Assembly: GCF_002284535.1 (NCBI RefSeq)
Contig: NZ_NPKH01000020.1
Span: forward strand, 248,001 to 312,000
Direction of reading: 5' to 3'
Origin: Mesorhizobium wenxiniae
GTDB lineage: Bacteria; Pseudomonadota; Alphaproteobacteria; Rhizobiales; Rhizobiaceae
DNA length: 64,000 nucleotides
How positions within the stretch are numbered: the first letter of the stretch is position 1; each line of letters opens with the position of its first letter. This document shows positions 15,976 through 25,584 of the stretch, in pieces. Under the pieces are notes generated by a model, which saw nothing but the letters and a program-made list of their open reading frames with translations, was not told where the DNA came from and did not search any database. The position numbers were made by a program, and so were the translations under genes.

Positions 15976-18417
15976 TTACCCCCGCATCCGCTCGAGATTG
16001 GCGTCGAACAGCGGTGTCGGCTGCACGCGCGCGGGAAAGCGCTTGCCCAACAGCTCGATCTGGAAACCGTCGGCCTCGTCGGCGATTTCCTTCGGGACAT
16101 AGCCCATGGCCACAGACGTCTCCGAATGGTGCGCGTAGCCGCCTGACGTGACCCAGCCGCGCACGGCGCCGTCGAACCAGATCGGCTCGTCACCGATGAC
16201 GTCGGCGTCTGCCGCATCGACGACAAAGGCACGCAGCCGCAGCTTGCCGCCTTGCTGGCGCTCGGCCACTGCAGCCTCCTTGCCGATGAAATCGGCCTCC
16301 TTGCCATAGGCGACGAAACGGTCGAGGCCGGCTTCGAGCGGCCCGTAGATCGGCCGGTATTCGCGCGCCCACGAGCCGTAGTTCTTCTCAAGCCGCAGCG
16401 CGTTGAGCGCGCGTGAGCCGAACAGGCCGATGCCGAATTCTTCGCCCGCCGCCATCAAGGTCTGGTACGCGGCACGCTGATACTCCGGTGCCACCCAGAT
16501 CTCGTAGCCGAGATCGCCGGTGTAGCTGACGCGGCCGACCAGGCACGGCGCCATGCCGACATCCATCTTGGCCGTAGCCATGAACGGAAACGCCGCATTC
16601 GACACATCCGCCCGCGTAACTCTGGCCAACACGTCCCGCGCCTTGGGTCCTGCGATCGACAGGCCCGTCAGCTTCGCCCCCAGCGCCTCGATACGGACCG
16701 AGCCATCTTGCGGCAGATGCGCCTCGAACCAGCGCATGTGATACTCCTCGGCAATGCCGGAGCCGGCGAGGAACCAGTCCTCCCCGTTGGAATTGGGACT
16801 GCCGAGATTGGCCAGCGAAAAGTCGCCGATCAGCCTGCCGTCTTCCTTCAGCATCGGCGCCAGCGTCATGCGGCCGGGTTTTGGCAGCTTGCAGGCAAGC
16901 AGGCGGTCGAGCCAGCCCGCCGCGCCCTCGCCCGTCACCCTGTATTTGGCGAATGACGAGATTTCCGACAAGCCGACACGTGTCCGCACCGTCTTCACCT
17001 CTTTTGCGACATGCTGGAAATCGCTCGAGCGCCGCCACGAGAACTCGTCCTTGACGCCCTCGGGCGCATACCACAGCGGCACTTCCAGCCCATAGGCAAC
17101 GCCCCATTGCGCGCCCTTGGCCGACAAAAGGTCATAGACCGGCGTGGTCTTGAGCGGCCGCCCGGCAGGCAGCTCCTCATTGGGGAAGCGGATGGAAAAA
17201 CGCCGCGAATAATTCTCACGCACCTTGGCGTTGGTGTAGGCCATCGTCGCCCAGTCGCCATAGCGCGAGACATCCATCGCCCAGATGTCGGCGCCGGGAT
17301 CGCCCTCGATCATCCAGTTCGCCAGCGCCAGGCCGACGCCGCCGCCCTGTGAGAACCCCGCCATGACGCCGCAGGCGACCCAGAAACCCGGCAGGCCGCG
17401 CACCGGTCCGACCAGCGGGTTGCCGTCCGGCGCGAAGGTGAAGGGACCGTTGATGATCTGTTTGATGCCGGTGTTCTGGAAGGCCGGGAAATGCCTGAAG
17501 CCGACTTCCAGCGACGGCGCGATGCGGTCGATGTCGGGCTCCAGCAGTTCGTGGCCGAAATTCCACGGCGTGGAAAATTCGGACCATGGCTTATTGGCCT
17601 TCTCATAGGTACCCATCAGCATGCCGCCGCGCTCCTGGCGCAGATAGAGCTCGCCGTCGAAATCGACCGCGTGGATGATCTCCGTGCCGGTCTTCTGGTT
17701 CCAGGCGGCGACTTCCGGCATGTCCTCGGTGATCAGGTACATGTGCTCCATGGCCAGCACCGGCAGTTCCAGCCCGATCATGCGGCCGACCTCGCGCGCC
17801 CATAGACCGCCGGCGTTGACGACATGCTCGGCCACCACCTCGCCCTTGTTGGTGATGACGCGCCACAGCCCGTCGGGGCGGCGCACGATGCTCTCGACCT
17901 TGGTGAAGCGCTCAACCTCGGCGCCAAGTTTTCTCGCGGCCTTGGCATAGGCATGGGTGACGCCCGATGGATCGAGATGACCGTCCTCCTTGTTGCGGAC
18001 GGCGCCGACGAACTGCTTCGGATCGAGCAGCGGCATCAGTTCGGCCGCCTCATCAGGCGAAATCTCCTCGAGGTCGATGCCGAGATAGCGTCCCTTGGCG
18101 ACGACGCCGCGCAGCCAGTCGAGCCGCGCCTCGGTCGCCGCCAAAAGCACGCCGCCGGTCAGATGCACGCCGGTCGCCTGGCCGGACAGCTCCTCGATCT
18201 CCTTATAGAGCGAGATCGTGTATTTCTGCAGCTTGGCGACGTTGGGATCGCCATTGATCGTATGCATGCCGCCGGCCGCATGCCAGGTCGAGCCGGAGGT
18301 CAGCTCGTCACGCTCCAGAAGCAAAATGTCGGTCCAGCCGTGACGGGCGAGATGGAACAGCACGGAACAGCCGACGACGCCTCCGCCAATGACCACGACC
18401 TTTGCATGCGATTTCAT
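15976..18417 (-). CDS. FAD-dependent oxidoreductase with GcvT domain (dimethylglycine/sarcosine dehydrogenase-like)
   Basis: An 813-residue enzyme. The FAD-binding motif VVVIGGGVVGCS is at residues 7-18. STWHAAGG (44-50) carries H46, matching the His that is covalently linked to FAD in mammalian dimethylglycine dehydrogenase. The middle part is an FAO-type linker with WRRSSDF, and the C-terminal 390 residues form the GcvT/GcvT_C tetrahydrofolate-binding module (GDLGYEIWV, GSRALNALRLEKNYG). The family removes N-methyl groups oxidatively and passes the carbon to folate. It follows the MttB-like gene by 118 bp on the same strand, suggesting successive demethylation steps. The exact methylated amine is not known. 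Confidence 0.93.
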   Translation of the reverse strand: MKSHAKVVVIGGGVVGCSVLFHLARHGWTDILLLERDELTSGSTWHAAGGMHTINGDPNVAKLQKYTISLYKEIEELSGQATGVHLTGGVLLAATEARLDWLRGVVAKGRYLGIDLEEISPDEAAELMPLLDPKQFVGAVRNKEDGHLDPSGVTHAYAKAARKLGAEVERFTKVESIVRRPDGLWRVITNKGEVVAEHVVNAGGLWAREVGRMIGLELPVLAMEHMYLITEDMPEVAAWNQKTGTEIIHAVDFDGELYLRQERGGMLMGTYEKANKPWSEFSTPWNFGHELLEPDIDRIAPSLEVGFRHFPAFQNTGIKQIINGPFTFAPDGNPLVGPVRGLPGFWVACGVMAGFSQGGGVGLALANWMIEGDPGADIWAMDVSRYGDWATMAYTNAKVRENYSRRFSIRFPNEELPAGRPLKTTPVYDLLSAKGAQWGVAYGLEVPLWYAPEGVKDEFSWRRSSDFQHVAKEVKTVRTRVGLSEISSFAKYRVTGEGAAGWLDRLLACKLPKPGRMTLAPMLKEDGRLIGDFSLANLGSPNSNGEDWFLAGSGIAEEYHMRWFEAHLPQDGSVRIEALGAKLTGLSIAGPKARDVLARVTRADVSNAAFPFMATAKMDVGMAPCLVGRVSYTGDLGYEIWVAPEYQRAAYQTLMAAGEEFGIGLFGSRALNALRLEKNYGSWAREYRPIYGPLEAGLDRFVAYGKEADFIGKEAAVAERQQGGKLRLRAFVVDAADADVIGDEPIWFDGAVRGWVTSGGYAHHSETSVAMGYVPKEIADEADGFQIELLGKRFPARVQPTPLFDANLERMRG

Positions 18418-18483
18418 GGATTTTCTCTTTTATTTCAGTGGGTTGGACGGGTGACGTGAATCGGGACGGAAGGAGCTAAATCA

Positions 18484-18511
18484 CCCCCTCTGGCCGGCAG
18501 GCCAGAGGGGG
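18484..18511. terminator. Strong hairpin between the MttB-like and GcvT/FAD genes
   Basis: A perfect 12-bp stem, CCCCCTCTGGCC with GGCCAGAGGGGG, encloses a GGCA tetraloop. There is no U-run on the minus strand after it. It may stabilise the 3' end of the upstream message or cause partial termination, giving unequal expression of the two genes. Confidence 0.6.
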
Positions 18512-18535
18512 TTCTCGAGGACGCAGGACACAACA

Positions 18536-20083
18536 TCACGGCTCGCCCTGCCCGATCGCTTCCTTGCGCTTTGCCACATACGCCTCCAGCGCCTCGCGCA
18601 CGGAAATATCCATCGCCGGCTCGACATGATCTTGCAGCGCTTTCTTCCACAGCCGCGTCGCCCGCGCGGTGGCGTCGAGCCCGCCGGCCTCCTGCCAGGC
18701 CTCGTAATTCTGCCAATTGGAGAGTATCGGCTGATAGAAGGCGGTGGCGTAGCGCTCCAGCGTGTGCGGCTCGCCGAAGAAATGGCCGCCGGTCGGCACC
18801 GCCCCCAATGCCTCGACGGCGAGTTCGGCCTCGTTGACTTCGATCGGGCGCAAAAACTCCATCATGTGCTGGATCATCTCGACGTCGATGATGAACTTTT
18901 CGAACGACGCGGTCAGCCCGCCCTCCTGCCAGCCGGCGGCGTGGTAGACGAGATTGCCGTGGCCGAGCACCGCGCCCCACAGCGCCATCAGCGTCTCATA
19001 GGCGCCTTGCGCGTCGGCGGCGTTGGAGGCCGAGCCCGGCGTCGTCCGGTAGGGCAGTCCATAGCGCCGCGCCAGCTGCCCGGAGGCGATGTTGGCCTTG
19101 GTGTTCTCCGGCGTGCCGAACGCCGGTGCACCGGACTTCATGTCGACATTGGAGGTGAAGGCGCCATACATGACCGGGGCGCCAGGGCGGACAAGCTGCG
19201 TCAAGAGCACGCCGAACAGCGCCTCGGCGTTCTGTTGGGCGAGCGCGCCGGCAAGCGTCACCGGGCTCATCGCCCCCATCAGCGTGAACGGCGTCACCGC
19301 GACCGATTGGCCGAACTCGGCCATGGTCATCAGCCCTTCGGCCATCATCTCGTCGAAGCGGCGCGGCGAGTTGACCGAAATGATGGTGGTGATGCCGGGA
19401 TCGTCGCACATCTCATCAAGCGTCAATCCGCGCGCGATTGCCATCATTTCGACGCCGTCCAGCGCCCTGCCGCGGCCGATCGCCGAGACGTGAAAACTTT
19501 TGTCGGTCAGCGTCAGATTGGCAAAATAGGTGTCGAGGTGGCGGGAATTGGCCGGCAGTTCCACCGGGGCGCAGACCTGGTTGCCGAGCATGTGGATGCA
19601 GTTGAAATGCTGCGCCAGCCGGGTGAGATCGCAATAGTCGCGCAGGTTTCCGGCGCGGCGGCCGCGTTCCATGTCATGCACATTGGGCGGCCCGGCGACC
19701 AGTGTGAAATTGATGGTGTTGCCGCCGAGATGAACGGTACGGCCGGGGTTGCGCGGCGTCAGCGTATAGCTCGACCGCGTCGTCCGCAGTGCCTCATCGA
19801 CCATACCGCGGTCGATGCGGACGGTCATCGACGCTTGATCGACCTTGGCCCCGGCATTCTCGAACAGCGAAAGCGCCCGCCGGCTCATCACCTCGATGCC
19901 GAAATTCTCTAGTATGTGCATCGAGGCCTGGTGGATAGCCTCGATCTGGTCGGCCGAGAGCATCGCCATTGGCGGATAGGGATTTGTCACGCGGCGCAAC
20001 GGCAGTTGCGGAATGGCCGCGAGTCCCCGGTTGCTGGTTCGCTCGGCGCCGCGCTTGCGTCTCGGTTCGTTCATGCGGGGCAT
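18536..20083 (-). CDS. MttB-superfamily (trimethylamine methyltransferase family) protein, non-pyrrolysine
   Basis: About 515 residues from the ATG at 20083; another ATG lies at 20074. The long conserved stretches FGIEVMSRRALSLFENAGA, FTLVAGPPNVHDMERGRR, SAVAVTPFTLMGAMSPVT-like, RYGLPYRTTPGSASNAADAQ and GHFFGEPHTLERY identify the MttB superfamily. The frame is open throughout, with no internal amber codon, so it is not a pyrrolysine enzyme. Members lacking Pyl, such as MtgB, act on quaternary amines like glycine betaine. No corrinoid protein gene or reactivating ATPase is nearby, so the methyl acceptor is unclear. The neighbouring FAD/GcvT enzyme hints at a folate-linked route. Confidence 0.9.
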   Translation of the reverse strand: MPRMNEPRRKRGAERTSNRGLAAIPQLPLRRVTNPYPPMAMLSADQIEAIHQASMHILENFGIEVMSRRALSLFENAGAKVDQASMTVRIDRGMVDEALRTTRSSYTLTPRNPGRTVHLGGNTINFTLVAGPPNVHDMERGRRAGNLRDYCDLTRLAQHFNCIHMLGNQVCAPVELPANSRHLDTYFANLTLTDKSFHVSAIGRGRALDGVEMMAIARGLTLDEMCDDPGITTIISVNSPRRFDEMMAEGLMTMAEFGQSVAVTPFTLMGAMSPVTLAGALAQQNAEALFGVLLTQLVRPGAPVMYGAFTSNVDMKSGAPAFGTPENTKANIASGQLARRYGLPYRTTPGSASNAADAQGAYETLMALWGAVLGHGNLVYHAAGWQEGGLTASFEKFIIDVEMIQHMMEFLRPIEVNEAELAVEALGAVPTGGHFFGEPHTLERYATAFYQPILSNWQNYEAWQEAGGLDATARATRLWKKALQDHVEPAMDISVREALEAYVAKRKEAIGQGEP

Positions 20084-20292
20084 CAAAGCGCCGGCACGAG
20101 GATCGGGCTGTCAGAAATCCGCCACCCGCGGGCGTGATTTTAGCCAAGGCGGCATATCGGGAATTTCACGCCGACAAAAGCGACATAAAACGTCGGAATA
20201 TCTATCCTCGCTCTGCCGCGACCAAAGCGGCCGATGGGCCGTTAAGGAACGCAGCAAGATTCCTTTTATGTTTTCGGCCTAATCCTCTTCCA

Positions 20293-20883
20293 ATGGGCAA
20301 GTCGAGTTTTAGTAAAATTATAGCTGCTACCGTGTTGCTGGCGCTGTCGGCCTGCGCGACGCCGCCACGCCATATCAACGATGTCTGCGCCGTGTTCGAC
20401 CAGAATGACGGTTGGTTCGACAACTGGCAGGCGGCGGCCGAACGCGCCGAACAGAAGCACGGCGTGCCAGTTCCCGTGCTGATGGCGACGGTGCGGAAGG
20501 AATCTGGTTTCAAGAGCAACGCCAGGCCGCCGCGCACCAAGCTTCTCGGCTTCATTCCCTGGAAACGTCTCTCCAGCGCCACCGGCTTCTCGCAGGCGCT
20601 CGACGGCACCTGGGCGCAGTATCAAAGCGAGACCGGCAGCTGGGCGGCGCGCCGCACCAGCTTTGCCGATGCCGTCGATTTCGTCGGCTGGTATCATTCC
20701 AAGACATCAGACACGCTCGGCGTCGCCCGCAACGACACCTACAACCTCTATCTGGCCTATTATCTCGGCTGGACGGCCTATGGCCGCGGGAATCGCGGCG
20801 ATGCCGGCGTGCAGCGCTATGCGCGAGCCACCGAGAAGATGGCTCGGGATTATGCCGCGCAGCTACGCCAATGCGCGCGTTGA
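20293..20883 (+). CDS. Lytic transglycosylase-like (SLT fold) lipoprotein
   Basis: A 196-residue protein from the ATG at 20293; the longer open frame upstream lacks coding character. The lipobox LLALSAC puts the lipidated Cys at residue 21. The mature domain has VPVPVLMATVRKESGFKSNA, with the catalytic Glu of the SLT fold in RKES, and then SATGFSQALDGTWAQYQ and YNLYLAYYLGW. Soluble lytic transglycosylases cleave peptidoglycan. It is probably anchored to a membrane. It is convergent with the Dpp-type ABC operon, 13 bp away. Confidence 0.88.
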   Translation: MGKSSFSKIIAATVLLALSACATPPRHINDVCAVFDQNDGWFDNWQAAAERAEQKHGVPVPVLMATVRKESGFKSNARPPRTKLLGFIPWKRLSSATGFSQALDGTWAQYQSETGSWAARRTSFADAVDFVGWYHSKTSDTLGVARNDTYNLYLAYYLGWTAYGRGNRGDAGVQRYARATEKMARDYAAQLRQCAR

Positions 20884-20896
20884 TGAAGCGAAGGAT

Positions 20897-23101
20897 CTAG
20901 CCATCCGTCAGCTTCGGCCTTTTGCCGCGCGGACGTTTGGGCGGAGCGCCGGCAAAGCCAGGACCGATGCCTTGCGGCGCGTCGTCCGGCAACCCCTCAT
21001 GGGCGGCATGCTCCTTGTCGAATTTGATCACCGGCTCCATTTTCGCCAGCACGTCGTCGGCAAGCCAGCACAGGCTCATATGACCGTCGCCGAGATTCTT
21101 CACCGGCGGCACCTGCGTCTCGCAAAGATTGTCCGGCACCAGCTTCTTGTAGCCGCAGCGCGTCTGGAACGGACAGCCGGTTGGCGGGTTCATCGCCGAT
21201 GGGATGTCGCCCTCCAGCACGATGTGCTTCTTGATCACGCTGGTATCGGCGATCGGGATCGCCGAGAGCAGCGCCTCGGTATAGGGGTGATAGGGCGGCG
21301 AAAAGATCTGGTCGGTCGTGCCCTGCTCGACGATATAGCCGAGATACATGACGACTACACGATCGGCGATGTAGCGCACCACCGACAGGTCGTGGCTGAT
21401 GAACAGCATCGTCGTCTTGTTCTTGCGCTGGATGTCCATCAGGAGCTCAGTCACCGCCGCCTGCACCGACACGTCGAGCGCCGAGACCGGCTCGTCGGCC
21501 ACCACCACCTTGGCGTCGCCGGCAAAGGCCCGCGCCACGCCAATGCGCTGTTTCTGGCCGCCGGAAAGCTGGCGCGGCTTGCGGGTCTCGAATGCTCGCG
21601 GCAGCTTCACCAGGTCGAGAAGCTCCAGCATGCGCTGACGGCGATCGGCGACCGTGTTGCCGACATTGAACTTTTCCAGCGTGCGGATGATCTGCGAACC
21701 GACCGTATGGCTGGGATTGAGCGTGTCGAACGGATTCTGGAACACCATCTGGATCGACGACACCGTCTCGACACTGCGCTTCTCGACGCCGGTCGACTGG
21801 ATCTGTTGGTTGCCGAGCGTCACGCTGCCCGAGCTTGCCGTCTCCAGCCCGAGCAGCACCTTGGCCAGCGTCGACTTCCCACAACCGGACTCGCCGACAA
21901 TGGCGACGGTCTCGGATTCGCGCGCCATGAAGGAGATCGTCTCGTTGGCCTTGACGACGCGGCCTTCGCTTGAGCCGAACACTTCGCTGCCGCCGACCTT
22001 GTAGTACTTTTTGAGGTCCTCGATCTTGAGCACCGGCGCGCCGGGCTCGACGCGCTCGTTGACCTTCTTGGCGCCGGGCGGCAGCGCCTCCCAGTCGATC
22101 TCGTTGAAGCGCACGCAGCGCGAAAAATGGCCTTCATGGCCGTCGACCGCGATCATCGGGATTTCGGCGGCGTTGCAGACGCCCTCGACGAAATGGTGGC
22201 AGCGGGGGCCGAAATTGCAGCCCTTCGGCCGCTCGTGCGGCAGCGGCAATTGCCCCGGGATGGAGATCAGAGGCCGCGAATTCTTGTCGGCGCCGGGCAG
22301 CGGGATCGAGCGGAACAGGCCTTGGGTGTAGGGATGGCGCATCCGGTCGAAGACGTCCTTGATCTTGCCGGTCTCCACCGCTTCGCCCGAATACATCACT
22401 GTGATGCGGTCGCAGGTTTCCAGGATCAGGCCGAGATTATGCGACACGAAGATCATCGAGGTGCCGAACTTCTCGCCAAGCCCCTTGACCAGGTCGACGA
22501 TGCCGGCTTCCACCGTCACGTCGAGCGCCGTCGTCGGCTCGTCGAGCAGGAGCAGCGCCGGCTTCGACAGCAGCGCCATGGCGATGACGATACGCTGTTG
22601 CTGGCCGCCGGAAAGCTGGTGCGGAAAGGAGCGCATCATGCGCTCTGGATCGGGCAGCCTGACCGCGCGCACCATTTCCAGCGCGCGTCTATAAGCCTCT
22701 TCCTTCGACACCCTGTCGTGGATCAGCGGCACTTCCATCAGTTGCTGGCCGACCTTCATCGCCGGGTTCAAGCTGGCCATCGGCTCCTGGTAGATCATCG
22801 CGATCTTGTTGCCGCGGATGGCGCGCAGTTCCTCGTCGGACAGCTCGCCCATGTCCTTGCCCTGGAACTTTATCCGGCCGCCGACAATCTTTCCGATGTT
22901 GGAGAGGTCGCGCATGATGCCGAGCGACACGGTCGACTTGCCGCAGCCGGATTCGCCGACGATGCCCATCGCTTCGCCAGGCATGACCGTGCAGGAGAAG
23001 TCCATAACGGCCGGTATTTCACCCTTGCGGGTGAAGAAGGAGATCGACAGGTTCTCGATCTCGATGATCGGCTCGGCGGGATTTCGAACTGCCTCATTCA
23101 T
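20897..23101 (-). CDS. Dipeptide/oligopeptide-type ABC transporter, fused double ATPase
   Basis: A 734-residue protein from the ATG at 23101, with GGAG 6 nt upstream; an upstream TTG is less likely. It is two DppD/DppF-type nucleotide-binding domains in one chain. The first has Walker A GESGCGKST (49-57), signature LSGGQQQR and LLLLDEPTTALD. The second has a further GESGCGKST (near residue 400), LSGGQKQR and VVADEPVSALD. Each is followed by an oligopeptide-transporter C-terminal segment with Cys-rich loops (GCNFGPRCHHF, GCPFQTRCGY). It is the last gene of the SBP-permease-permease-ATPase operon. Confidence 0.95.
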   Translation of the reverse strand: MNEAVRNPAEPIIEIENLSISFFTRKGEIPAVMDFSCTVMPGEAMGIVGESGCGKSTVSLGIMRDLSNIGKIVGGRIKFQGKDMGELSDEELRAIRGNKIAMIYQEPMASLNPAMKVGQQLMEVPLIHDRVSKEEAYRRALEMVRAVRLPDPERMMRSFPHQLSGGQQQRIVIAMALLSKPALLLLDEPTTALDVTVEAGIVDLVKGLGEKFGTSMIFVSHNLGLILETCDRITVMYSGEAVETGKIKDVFDRMRHPYTQGLFRSIPLPGADKNSRPLISIPGQLPLPHERPKGCNFGPRCHHFVEGVCNAAEIPMIAVDGHEGHFSRCVRFNEIDWEALPPGAKKVNERVEPGAPVLKIEDLKKYYKVGGSEVFGSSEGRVVKANETISFMARESETVAIVGESGCGKSTLAKVLLGLETASSGSVTLGNQQIQSTGVEKRSVETVSSIQMVFQNPFDTLNPSHTVGSQIIRTLEKFNVGNTVADRRQRMLELLDLVKLPRAFETRKPRQLSGGQKQRIGVARAFAGDAKVVVADEPVSALDVSVQAAVTELLMDIQRKNKTTMLFISHDLSVVRYIADRVVVMYLGYIVEQGTTDQIFSPPYHPYTEALLSAIPIADTSVIKKHIVLEGDIPSAMNPPTGCPFQTRCGYKKLVPDNLCETQVPPVKNLGDGHMSLCWLADDVLAKMEPVIKFDKEHAAHEGLPDDAPQGIGPGFAGAPPKRPRGKRPKLTDG

Positions 23102-23153
23102 GGGTCGCTCCAATCCTTGTTCTTTCAAGCATATCGGGTCGAGAACCCGTCCA

Positions 23154-24311
23154 TCAATCTTTCATCGATTGTTCACGCAGCGAGTCGGCCAAGAGATTAA
23201 GGCCCAGCACGAACGACATCAGCGCGATCGTCGGCGGCAGCGCCGGATGGATGAAGGAGCGCAGCAGCCGGCTGGCGTCCTTGATCGCGGTGCCCCAGTC
23301 CGGGCTCTCAGGCGCCAGCCCCAGGCCGAAATAGCCGAGCGTGCCGAGCAGGATCGTGGTGTAGCCGATACGCAGGCAGGCATCGACGATCAGCGGCCCG
23401 CGTGCATTGGGAAGGATCTCCCACAGCATGATGTACCAGGGCGATTCACCGCGCGTCTGCGCCGCCGCCACATAGTCGCGCGTCTTGATGTCCATGACAA
23501 GGCCGCGCACGATGCGGAACACGCCAGGGCTGGAGGCGAACACCACCGCCACGAAGATGTTGAGCTGGTTGGGATCGATATGGATGATCCTGAACGGGTC
23601 GGCATCGAAGACCAAGCCGGAATAGACCCAGCCGCCAATGATCAGCGTCAGCCCCAGGAGGATGTAAAGGCGGTCGGGCCGCTTCTTGTAGCGCGTCCAG
23701 AACAGCACGCTGAAGAAGATGATCGGGAACAGAAAGAACAGCCCGGCCATCGCATAGGGAATCGGTGTCTCCATGATGCCCGGTGTCACCAAGAGGTAGA
23801 ACAGAAGGATCACCGGGAAGGCCAGCACGAGATTGGCGAGGAAGGACAGCACCGTATCGATCCTGCCGCCATAATAGCCGGCCGGCAGGCCAAGCGTGAT
23901 ACCGACCATCAGCGCGAAACCGGTCGCCGCCGGCGCGATGATCAGCACGATCTGACTGCCATAGACCATGCGGCTGAATACGTCGCGGGCAAGCTTGTCG
24001 CCGCCGAACAGATAGACAAGTCCCGATTGCGGCTCGACCGCGCCCGGCAGCGCATCCTTCATGATCGGGATCTGGACAAGCGGATTGAAGGGCGAGATGG
24101 TCGACGCGAAGATCGCCGTGAACAGCCAGAACAGGCAGATGCCGACGCCGACGATGCCGACGCTGCTGTCGAACAGCTGACCGTAGAGGCCAAGCCTCTT
24201 CTTGTAGACGAAGCTCGCCCCCATCACCAGGACGAGAGCGATCCAGACCGGCCAGAAACGCGCAAGCACGCCAAGCACCACATCGAAGGCGCCGATATAT
24301 TCAAGCTGCAT
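23154..24311 (-). CDS. Dpp/Opp-type ABC transporter permease, DppC-like
   Basis: A 385-residue inner-membrane protein with several membrane spans, the first two at PVWIALVLVMGASFVY and VGVGICLFWLFTAIFA. A further pair is longer than usual for DppC: the segment GLFFLFPIIFFSVLFW plus ILLGLTLIIGGWVYSGL (about residues 190-235). The cytoplasmic EAA-type loop is AAAQTRGESPWYIMLWEILPN. The long insert is an unusual addition compared with 300-residue family members. It starts 12 bp after the DppB-like stop and is followed by the fused ATPase. Confidence 0.92.
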   Translation of the reverse strand: MQLEYIGAFDVVLGVLARFWPVWIALVLVMGASFVYKKRLGLYGQLFDSSVGIVGVGICLFWLFTAIFASTISPFNPLVQIPIMKDALPGAVEPQSGLVYLFGGDKLARDVFSRMVYGSQIVLIIAPAATGFALMVGITLGLPAGYYGGRIDTVLSFLANLVLAFPVILLFYLLVTPGIMETPIPYAMAGLFFLFPIIFFSVLFWTRYKKRPDRLYILLGLTLIIGGWVYSGLVFDADPFRIIHIDPNQLNIFVAVVFASSPGVFRIVRGLVMDIKTRDYVAAAQTRGESPWYIMLWEILPNARGPLIVDACLRIGYTTILLGTLGYFGLGLAPESPDWGTAIKDASRLLRSFIHPALPPTIALMSFVLGLNLLADSLREQSMKD

Positions 24312-24323
24312 CCGCCCGATCCC

Positions 24324-25358
24324 CTATTGAACTCTGATACGCGGATTGAGAAACGCGTAACCGACGTCGGAAATGAGCTGCGTGATCAGGACGATGAACA
24401 CCGAGACCAGGGAGCAGCCAAGCAAAAGATCGATGTCGTTGTTGCCGGCCGCCTCGACCAGCGTGTAGCCAAACCCCTGGTAGCGGAACATCACCTCGAC
24501 GATGACGACGCCGGTGAGCAGCCAGGGAAATTGCAGCATGATGACTGTGAACGGCGCGATTAGCGCGTTGCGCAGCGCATGCTTGACCACGACGCTGCCG
24601 AAGGAGAGGCCCTTCAACCGCGCGGTGCGGATATATTGCTGCGTCATCACCTCGACCATCGAGGCGCGGGTCATGCGGGCGATGTAGCCGATGCCGTAGA
24701 TCGCCAGCGTCATCACAGGCAAAGTGAAATTGTAGAAGGTGATGCCCCGGCTGGCCGAAGCCGCCGAACCGTTCAGCAGGCCGAGCCATGAGGCGAAAAT
24801 GACGGTGAAAATGACGCCCGAGACATATTCGGGCGTCGCCGTCGAGGCGATCGAGGCGACGGACAACGTTCGATCGGTTCGCGAGCCTTCCCGCATGCCG
24901 GCGAGGATGCCGATCAGAAGCGAGATCGGCACCATCACCACAAGCACCCAGAACATCAGGATACCGGTGGCGCCGAGCGCCGGGAAAAGCTTCGACGCGA
25001 CCGTCGTTTTGAACTTGGTCGAGCAGCCGAAATCACCCTGCAACACGCCGGAGAACGTCGGCTCGACAGGATCGTTGCAGAAGGAAAAACGTCGCGCGGG
25101 TTTGCCCGTTGCCGGGTCTGTGACCGGCTGTTTGGGCACGATACCCAGCCATTGGCCATAGCGGGAGAAGAAATTCTGGCGATAGCCATGGTTGACCAGC
25201 CAGCTTTCGAGCTGCTCGGCCGAGGTGTGCATTTCGGTCTGGCTGATCGCCAGTTTTTTCAGATTGGGGTCGAGATTGATCAGGAAGAAGACGACCAACG
25301 TCAGGCACAACATCGTCAATGCCATGGTGCCGAGGCGTCGAAGGATGAAAGAAAGCAT
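24324..25358 (-). CDS. Dpp/Opp-type ABC transporter permease, DppB-like
   Basis: A 344-residue inner-membrane protein. The N-terminus MLSFILRRLGTMALTMLCL is the standard DppB start. A long periplasmic loop precedes the spans GILMFWVLVVMVPISLLIG and others. The EAA-type loop is YIRTARLKGLSFGSVVVKHA. It forms the channel with the DppC-like protein. It begins 226 bp after the binding-protein gene, a gap that contains a strong hairpin (25547-25573). Confidence 0.92.
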   Translation of the reverse strand: MLSFILRRLGTMALTMLCLTLVVFFLINLDPNLKKLAISQTEMHTSAEQLESWLVNHGYRQNFFSRYGQWLGIVPKQPVTDPATGKPARRFSFCNDPVEPTFSGVLQGDFGCSTKFKTTVASKLFPALGATGILMFWVLVVMVPISLLIGILAGMREGSRTDRTLSVASIASTATPEYVSGVIFTVIFASWLGLLNGSAASASRGITFYNFTLPVMTLAIYGIGYIARMTRASMVEVMTQQYIRTARLKGLSFGSVVVKHALRNALIAPFTVIMLQFPWLLTGVVIVEVMFRYQGFGYTLVEAAGNNDIDLLLGCSLVSVFIVLITQLISDVGYAFLNPRIRVQ

Positions 25359-25546
25359 GGCGGTCCCCCTGCCGGTCTGGTTGGGGTTGAGGCCGGCTTG
25401 GCGCCACTTCAGCCGCTATCGGCAGAGTTGGCTGTCAAACGGACCCTCAGAATGCGATCAACCCTGTCTTATTGCACGCCCCTATCCGAAGAGTCCGCGC
25501 CTTTCTTGCTGCGCCTACTTCGGTTCTGGAATCATGCATGGCGTGG

Positions 25547-25573
25547 GTGGAAGGGGCGAACCGCCCCTTCCAC
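25547..25573. terminator. Strong hairpin between binding-protein and permease genes
   Basis: GTGGAAGGGGCG pairs perfectly with CGCCCCTTCCAC around an AAC loop. It lies just after the binding-protein stop. No U-run follows on the minus strand. Such hairpins commonly protect the abundant SBP message and reduce read-through into the permease genes. Confidence 0.65.
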
Positions 25574-25584
25574 GATCGACCCGA

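Noticed and set aside
18536..20083. Possible pyrrolysine-containing trimethylamine methyltransferase
   Set aside because: The frame has no internal amber codon and no pyl genes are nearby.
22806..24563. 585-codon plus-strand frame rich in His, Gln, Asp and Arg
   Set aside because: Antisense to the Dpp-type permeases; typical high-GC shadow.
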